Below are positions 6,985-9,679 of a stretch of 9,679 nt of DNA, piece by piece. Origin of the DNA: an uncultured Ruminococcus sp. Lineage in GTDB: Bacteria > Bacillota > Clostridia > Oscillospirales > Ruminococcaceae. The notes under the pieces are model-generated. The model was not told the DNA's origin, made no database searches, and saw only the letters and a list, made by a program, of their open reading frames with translations. The stretch is taken from NCBI GenBank assembly GCA_937894495.1, contig CALCRR010000276.1, positions 1 to 9,679 of the forward strand, written 5' to 3'. How positions within the stretch are numbered: position 1 is the first letter of the stretch; every line of letters starts with the position of its first letter. Made by a program: the position numbers and the translations under genes.

Positions 6985-7013
6985 AAAGGCTGTATTATAT
7001 GCGTTCAATTAAT

Positions 7014-7042
7014 ATTATACATCAATCTGACCCGATTGTCAA
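7014..7042 (-). promoter_or_regulatory. Consensus promoter of the TPR-like gene, tpiA and gpmI
   Basis: On the minus strand TTGACA (7037-7042), 17 bp and TATAAT (7014-7019) match the consensus exactly, giving a start near 7007. No other convincing promoter or terminator is seen before the gpmI terminator at 3600-3627, so the inferred transcript is about 3.4 kb and carries three genes. Confidence 0.87.
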
Positions 7043-7072
7043 CATTTTCACATAGTATTTATGCAGTATTTC

Positions 7073-7615
7073 TCACAATACCAGCACCACGCCTGCCACA
7101 GCCACCATAACGCCCAGGGCAACTATCATGATACCGTTGGAGTTCTTTGTGTTTTCCTCCTCATCGTCCTCCTCGGGCTCGGTCTCCTCACGGTCGTCCA
7201 GGTAGAACTCACCGGGGGCATCGGGGTCGTATTTGATCTTTATGAAGTCACCCTTGCTGTAGCCGTCGTCGGGTATCAGCTGGGTGTACTTTTCGCCGTC
7301 TATCTCATAGCCTATCTTCCACTGGATAAGCTCGGTATCCTCGCCGCCGTTGAATGAGGGCATACGGGTCTTTTTCTTTTGCAGCACCTTGGCTTCCATG
7401 GGCAGATAGTTATCCTCCTTTGGAATATTCTGCTTTTTCTCGGGGAGAAATTTATAGCCCAGATAGACCTTGACTCCGAAATAAATAACAAGCAGCCCCG
7501 TAACGATAAGCACTATGCCTATTATCCCCTGCACACCGTTCAGCGACCCCTTAAAAGGGTTTGTCACGTCCTCCTCCTCAGCCAGCAGCATAAGTTTAAA
7601 TATCGTATCATTCAT
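7073..7615 (-). CDS. DUF3592-like membrane protein with two TM helices
   Basis: A 180-residue protein of unknown function. One transmembrane helix lies near 29-49, followed by a soluble domain of about 110 residues with the DUF3592-type pattern IGYEIDGEKYTQLIPDDGYS (101-120), KGDFIKIKYDPDAPGEFYLD (121-140). Then comes a very acidic linker (DDREETEPEEDDEEEN, 140-155) and a second helix near 161-180 that ends the protein. The start is the ATG at 7613-7615, 8 nt after AGGAG; a GTG three bases upstream is also possible but sits too close to the ribosome site. It begins 49 bp after the stop of the upstream membrane-protein gene with no promoter between, so the two form an operon. The DUF3592 match rests on the central pattern only; no enzymatic residues are apparent. 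Confidence 0.82.
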   Translation of the reverse strand: MNDTIFKLMLLAEEEDVTNPFKGSLNGVQGIIGIVLIVTGLLVIYFGVKVYLGYKFLPEKKQNIPKEDNYLPMEAKVLQKKKTRMPSFNGGEDTELIQWKIGYEIDGEKYTQLIPDDGYSKGDFIKIKYDPDAPGEFYLDDREETEPEEDDEEENTKNSNGIMIVALGVMVAVAGVVLVL

Positions 7616-7664
7616 CACAAACTCTCCTATTCCGGTCTTACATCTTACTTCTTACATCTGAAAG

Positions 7665-8261
7665 CTACAGCAGCCATTTTTCGTCCTCTGTTAGCATGGG
7701 GATATCCTCCTCGTCATCTTCGCCCGAAAGCTCCTCATCTTCATAACTGCGGGGAGTATTCATCGACCTCAACAGCAGCAGGAAGCAGACCGCAAAGCAC
7801 ACCAGGTCGGCTATCATGGGCACTAAGCCCGATGAGGTGTGGGTGAACATCAGAAAAAGGTCAAGCGCCTCGCTTATGATGATACCCAGCGGCGGCAGTG
7901 ACAGGAATATCCATGCGGACTTTACGTCCTTATATTTGCACATAAAAGCGCTCCAGAAGCCTGCCAGCAGCGCAAAAAACGCCCACTTCACCAGCCCCTC
8001 GCCCACTGTCGGCAGCGAGCTGCCCCTGATAAGCGACACAAGATAATAGCTGAGGGCTGCCCCTGCAATAAACAGCGCCGAGTTCACAAAGCCCTCCTCA
8101 GGCAAAGGCTTTTTTGAGACTGTCACAGGCACGGCGGCTATCCACAAGCCGTAATAACCCGAGTCCAGCCCGAATATCCAGCCGCTTTTTATGCCGAGCA
8201 TACCTATCACAGCGGCTGCCAGTCCCAGTGCCGCACCTGCACACGGATAAATTTTTCTCAT
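7665..8261 (-). CDS. Six-TM membrane protein with acidic C-terminal tail, unknown function
   Basis: A 198-residue integral membrane protein that I cannot place in a named family. Hydrophobic segments lie near 7-25, 28-48, 60-78, 90-108, 114-139 and 145-165, followed by a soluble tail rich in Asp and Glu (SYEDEELSGEDDEEDIPML, 172-190). No transporter or protease motif is visible. The start at 8261 has AGGTG 6 nt upstream and lies only about 12 nt after the predicted transcription start, so the leader is very short. It is the first gene of a unit with the DUF3592-like gene and is divergent from the small helical gene at 8379. Acidic stretches in both proteins of the unit are an odd shared feature. 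Confidence 0.8.
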   Translation of the reverse strand: MRKIYPCAGAALGLAAAVIGMLGIKSGWIFGLDSGYYGLWIAAVPVTVSKKPLPEEGFVNSALFIAGAALSYYLVSLIRGSSLPTVGEGLVKWAFFALLAGFWSAFMCKYKDVKSAWIFLSLPPLGIIISEALDLFLMFTHTSSGLVPMIADLVCFAVCFLLLLRSMNTPRSYEDEELSGEDDEEDIPMLTEDEKWLL

Positions 8262-8280
8262 TTAAAGCACCTCGGTAATA

Positions 8281-8309
8281 ATTATACCACTTTTGAGTGA
8301 GAAGGTCAA
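8281..8309 (-). promoter_or_regulatory. Promoter of the two-gene membrane-protein unit
   Basis: On the minus strand TTGACC (8304-8309), 17 bp and TATAAT (8281-8286) give one mismatch to consensus, with a start near 8274. It lies in the 117-bp gap shared with the divergent plus-strand gene. For that gene only a weak -10 (CATAAT, 8341-8346) without a clear -35 is visible. Confidence 0.83.
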
Positions 8310-8378
8310 TCGCAGATATGAATATTTTTCTGTATTCGGACATAATAAGAGCATAACCCACCGAAAGGAATGATAAAC

Positions 8379-8816
8379 ATGATCGAAAGCGATACCATAA
8401 AGCTGCTGAGAGAATGCGACTCGGGCATACAAATGGGAGTATCTGCCATTGATGATACTATCAAATACGTCAAAAGCGGCAAGCTCAGGCAAATGCTCAA
8501 AGATAACATGGAAAAGCATGACTCCATAAACAAGGAGCTTATAAAGCTGCTGGACGTTTACCACGACGAGGGCAAGGACCCCCCTGCTATGGTGAAAGCC
8601 ATGAGCAAGATAAAAAGCAACGTCAAGCTCTCCTTTGAGGGCAGTGACAGCGCCGCCGCAGAATATATCATCGACGGCTGCAACATGGGAGTAAAGTCGC
8701 TGTCACGCTATCTCAACCAGTATCAGGCAGCCGACGAGCACTCGAAGGACTTCACCAAGCGGCTCATAAGCTTAGAAGAAAAGCTCTCGCAGGATATGAG
8801 GGAGTTTTTGAGCTGA
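8379..8816 (+). CDS. Small all-helical protein, possibly a ferritin-like four-helix bundle
   Basis: A 145-residue soluble protein with no signal peptide or membrane segment. The sequence reads as four amphipathic helices, near 3-31, 34-62, 68-113 (perhaps kinked) and 117-143, joined by short polar turns such as HDEGKDPPA (62-70). Ferritin-like DUF2383-type bundles have this size and layout. Glu12, Glu45, His47, Glu95, Glu133 and Glu134 could be metal ligands, but a clear diiron ExxH pair is not seen, so metal binding is unproven. The start is the ATG at 8379, 9 nt after AAAGGA; an in-frame ATG at 8370 overlaps that ribosome site and would add only MIN. It is the only convincing plus-strand gene here, divergent from the membrane-protein unit and convergent with pgk. 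Confidence 0.82.
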   Translation: MIESDTIKLLRECDSGIQMGVSAIDDTIKYVKSGKLRQMLKDNMEKHDSINKELIKLLDVYHDEGKDPPAMVKAMSKIKSNVKLSFEGSDSAAAEYIIDGCNMGVKSLSRYLNQYQAADEHSKDFTKRLISLEEKLSQDMREFLS

Positions 8817-8874
8817 TACCTGCGCTCAGAGCAGAGAGCTGTATGTCAGTATATCATAGAGAGCTATAACACAA

Positions 8875-8902
8875 AAAGGGCAGACCTTACCGTCTGCCCT
8901 TT
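8875..8902. terminator. Bidirectional terminator between the helical-protein gene and pgk
   Basis: A perfect 11-bp stem, AAAGGGCAGAC (8875-8885) and GTCTGCCCTTT (8892-8902), closes a 6-base loop. On the minus strand it is followed by more U (stem CCCTTT then TTGTG), an efficient terminator for pgk, 13 bp after its stop codon. On the plus strand the T-tract is weaker (CCCTTTGATATGC) but can serve the converging gene. Confidence 0.92.
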
Positions 8903-8915
8903 GATATGCTTTTAA

Positions 8916-9679
8916 TTACTTATCAGCGATAACATCAATGCCGGGGAGTACCTTGCCCTCGAGGTATTCAAGAGAAGCACCGCCGCCTGTGGAGATGTGG
9001 CTCATCTTATCTGCAAAGCCGAGCTGTATAACAGCTGCCGCAGAGTCGCCGCCGCCGATGATAGTTGTAGCGTCTGTATCGCCCAGAGCCTTAGCTACTG
9101 CGATAGTGCCTGCTGCCAGTGTGGGGTTCTCGAAAACGCCCATAGGTCCGTTCCAAACAACTGTCTTGGCAGACTTTACCTCGTTGGCAAACAGCTCTCT
9201 TGTCTTTTCACCGATGTCAAGACCTTCCTTGTCAGCAGGAATGCTGTCAGAGTCAACTGTCTCAACAGCGATCTCAGCGTCGATAGGATCGGGGAAGCTG
9301 TCAACAACTACAGTGTCGATAGGCAGAAGCAGCTTTTTGCCGTTAGCCTCAGCCTTAGCGATCATCTCCTTGCAGTAATCCAGCTTGGTGTCGTCCACCA
9401 GAGACTTGCCGACCTCTTTGCCCTGCGCCTTGAGGAAGGTGTAAGCCATGCCGCCGCCGATGATCAGTGTGTCGCACTTTTCAAGCAGGTTTGAGATAAC
9501 ATTGAGCTTGTCCGCAACCTTAGCGCCGCCAAGGATAGCTACGAAGGGTCTTACAGGTGTCTCTACTGCATTTCCGAGATAGTTGATCTCCTTCTGCATG
9601 AGATAGCCGACTGCTGTCTCCTTAACGAACTTTGTAACGCCTGCTGTTGAAGCGTGAGCTCTGTGAGCAGAACCGAAAG
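8916..9679 (-). CDS. pgk: Phosphoglycerate kinase, C-terminal part (runs off right edge)
   Basis: Transfers phosphate from 1,3-bisphosphoglycerate to ADP, the first ATP-forming step of glycolysis, in the cytosol. 253 codons are present of about 400; the frame is open to the right edge, beginning FGSAHRAHASTAGV, the end of the N-terminal substrate domain. The nucleotide-binding domain is complete: GGAKVADKLNVISNLL, the GGGMAYTFLKAQG loop, VVWNGPMGVFE, TTIIGGGDSAAAV and STGGGASLEYLEGK with terminal LPGIDVIADK. An internal ATG at 9597-9599 is not the start. It converges with the small helical gene across a shared terminator and is separated from tpiA by four genes. Confidence 0.97.
   Translation of the reverse strand, partial: FGSAHRAHASTAGVTKFVKETAVGYLMQKEINYLGNAVETPVRPFVAILGGAKVADKLNVISNLLEKCDTLIIGGGMAYTFLKAQGKEVGKSLVDDTKLDYCKEMIAKAEANGKKLLLPIDTVVVDSFPDPIDAEIAVETVDSDSIPADKEGLDIGEKTRELFANEVKSAKTVVWNGPMGVFENPTLAAGTIAVAKALGDTDATTIIGGGDSAAAVIQLGFADKMSHISTGGGASLEYLEGKVLPGIDVIADK

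Noticed and set aside
7053..7070. Short direct repeat AGTATTT around ATGC
   Set aside because: Two 7-base AT-rich copies close together are likely by chance and show no further structure.
8997..9494. Plus-strand 165-codon frame
   Set aside because: It is antisense to pgk, whose motifs are unambiguous.

Overview
The window looks like one end of a draft-assembly contig from a low-to-mid GC Firmicute, most likely a gut or rumen Ruminococcus-type member of the Oscillospiraceae. The support is indirect: Gram-positive style promoters (TTGACA, 17 bp, TATAAT), AGGAGG-type ribosome sites, glycolytic genes of clostridial type, and a CotH lipoprotein of the kind common in gut Firmicutes. Bases 1-50 are not genomic. 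They are the last 50 bases of the 58-base Illumina TruSeq universal adapter, so the left edge is an assembly artefact.

Layout, left to right. Almost everything is on the minus strand. 51-833 is the N-terminal 261 codons of an MgtE magnesium transporter, cut by the adapter. 834-1084 is its leader and consensus promoter; the leader is long, can form alternative hairpins and holds a small ORF, but I see no M-box motif. 1107-1270 is a 164-bp near-palindrome with perfect 19-bp ends, which looks like a MITE-type non-coding element. 1301-1333 is a terminator for the next gene, a CotH-family lipoprotein (1348-3402) with its own leader and consensus promoter (3515-3543).

3600-6970 is the core metabolic unit. 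A TPR-like membrane protein gene with a disturbed start, then tpiA (triosephosphate isomerase) and gpmI (cofactor-independent phosphoglycerate mutase), ends at a strong terminator at 3600-3627. A consensus promoter at 7014-7042 probably drives all three. 7073-8309 is a two-gene unit of unknown membrane proteins (a DUF3592-like two-TM protein and a six-TM protein with an acidic tail) with its own promoter. 8379-8816 is the only clear plus-strand gene, encoding a small all-helical, possibly ferritin-like protein. It shares a bidirectional terminator with convergent pgk, whose C-terminal 253 codons reach the right edge.

Together pgk, tpiA and gpmI cover consecutive steps of lower glycolysis. In many Firmicutes they lie in one gap-pgk-tpi-gpm-eno run; here about 2.9 kb of other genes separates pgk from tpiA. 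I found no CRISPR array, tRNA, rRNA, transposase or recognisable defence system. The items most worth a second look are the adapter, the palindromic element, the mgtE leader, and the in-frame stop at codon 4 of the TPR-like gene.
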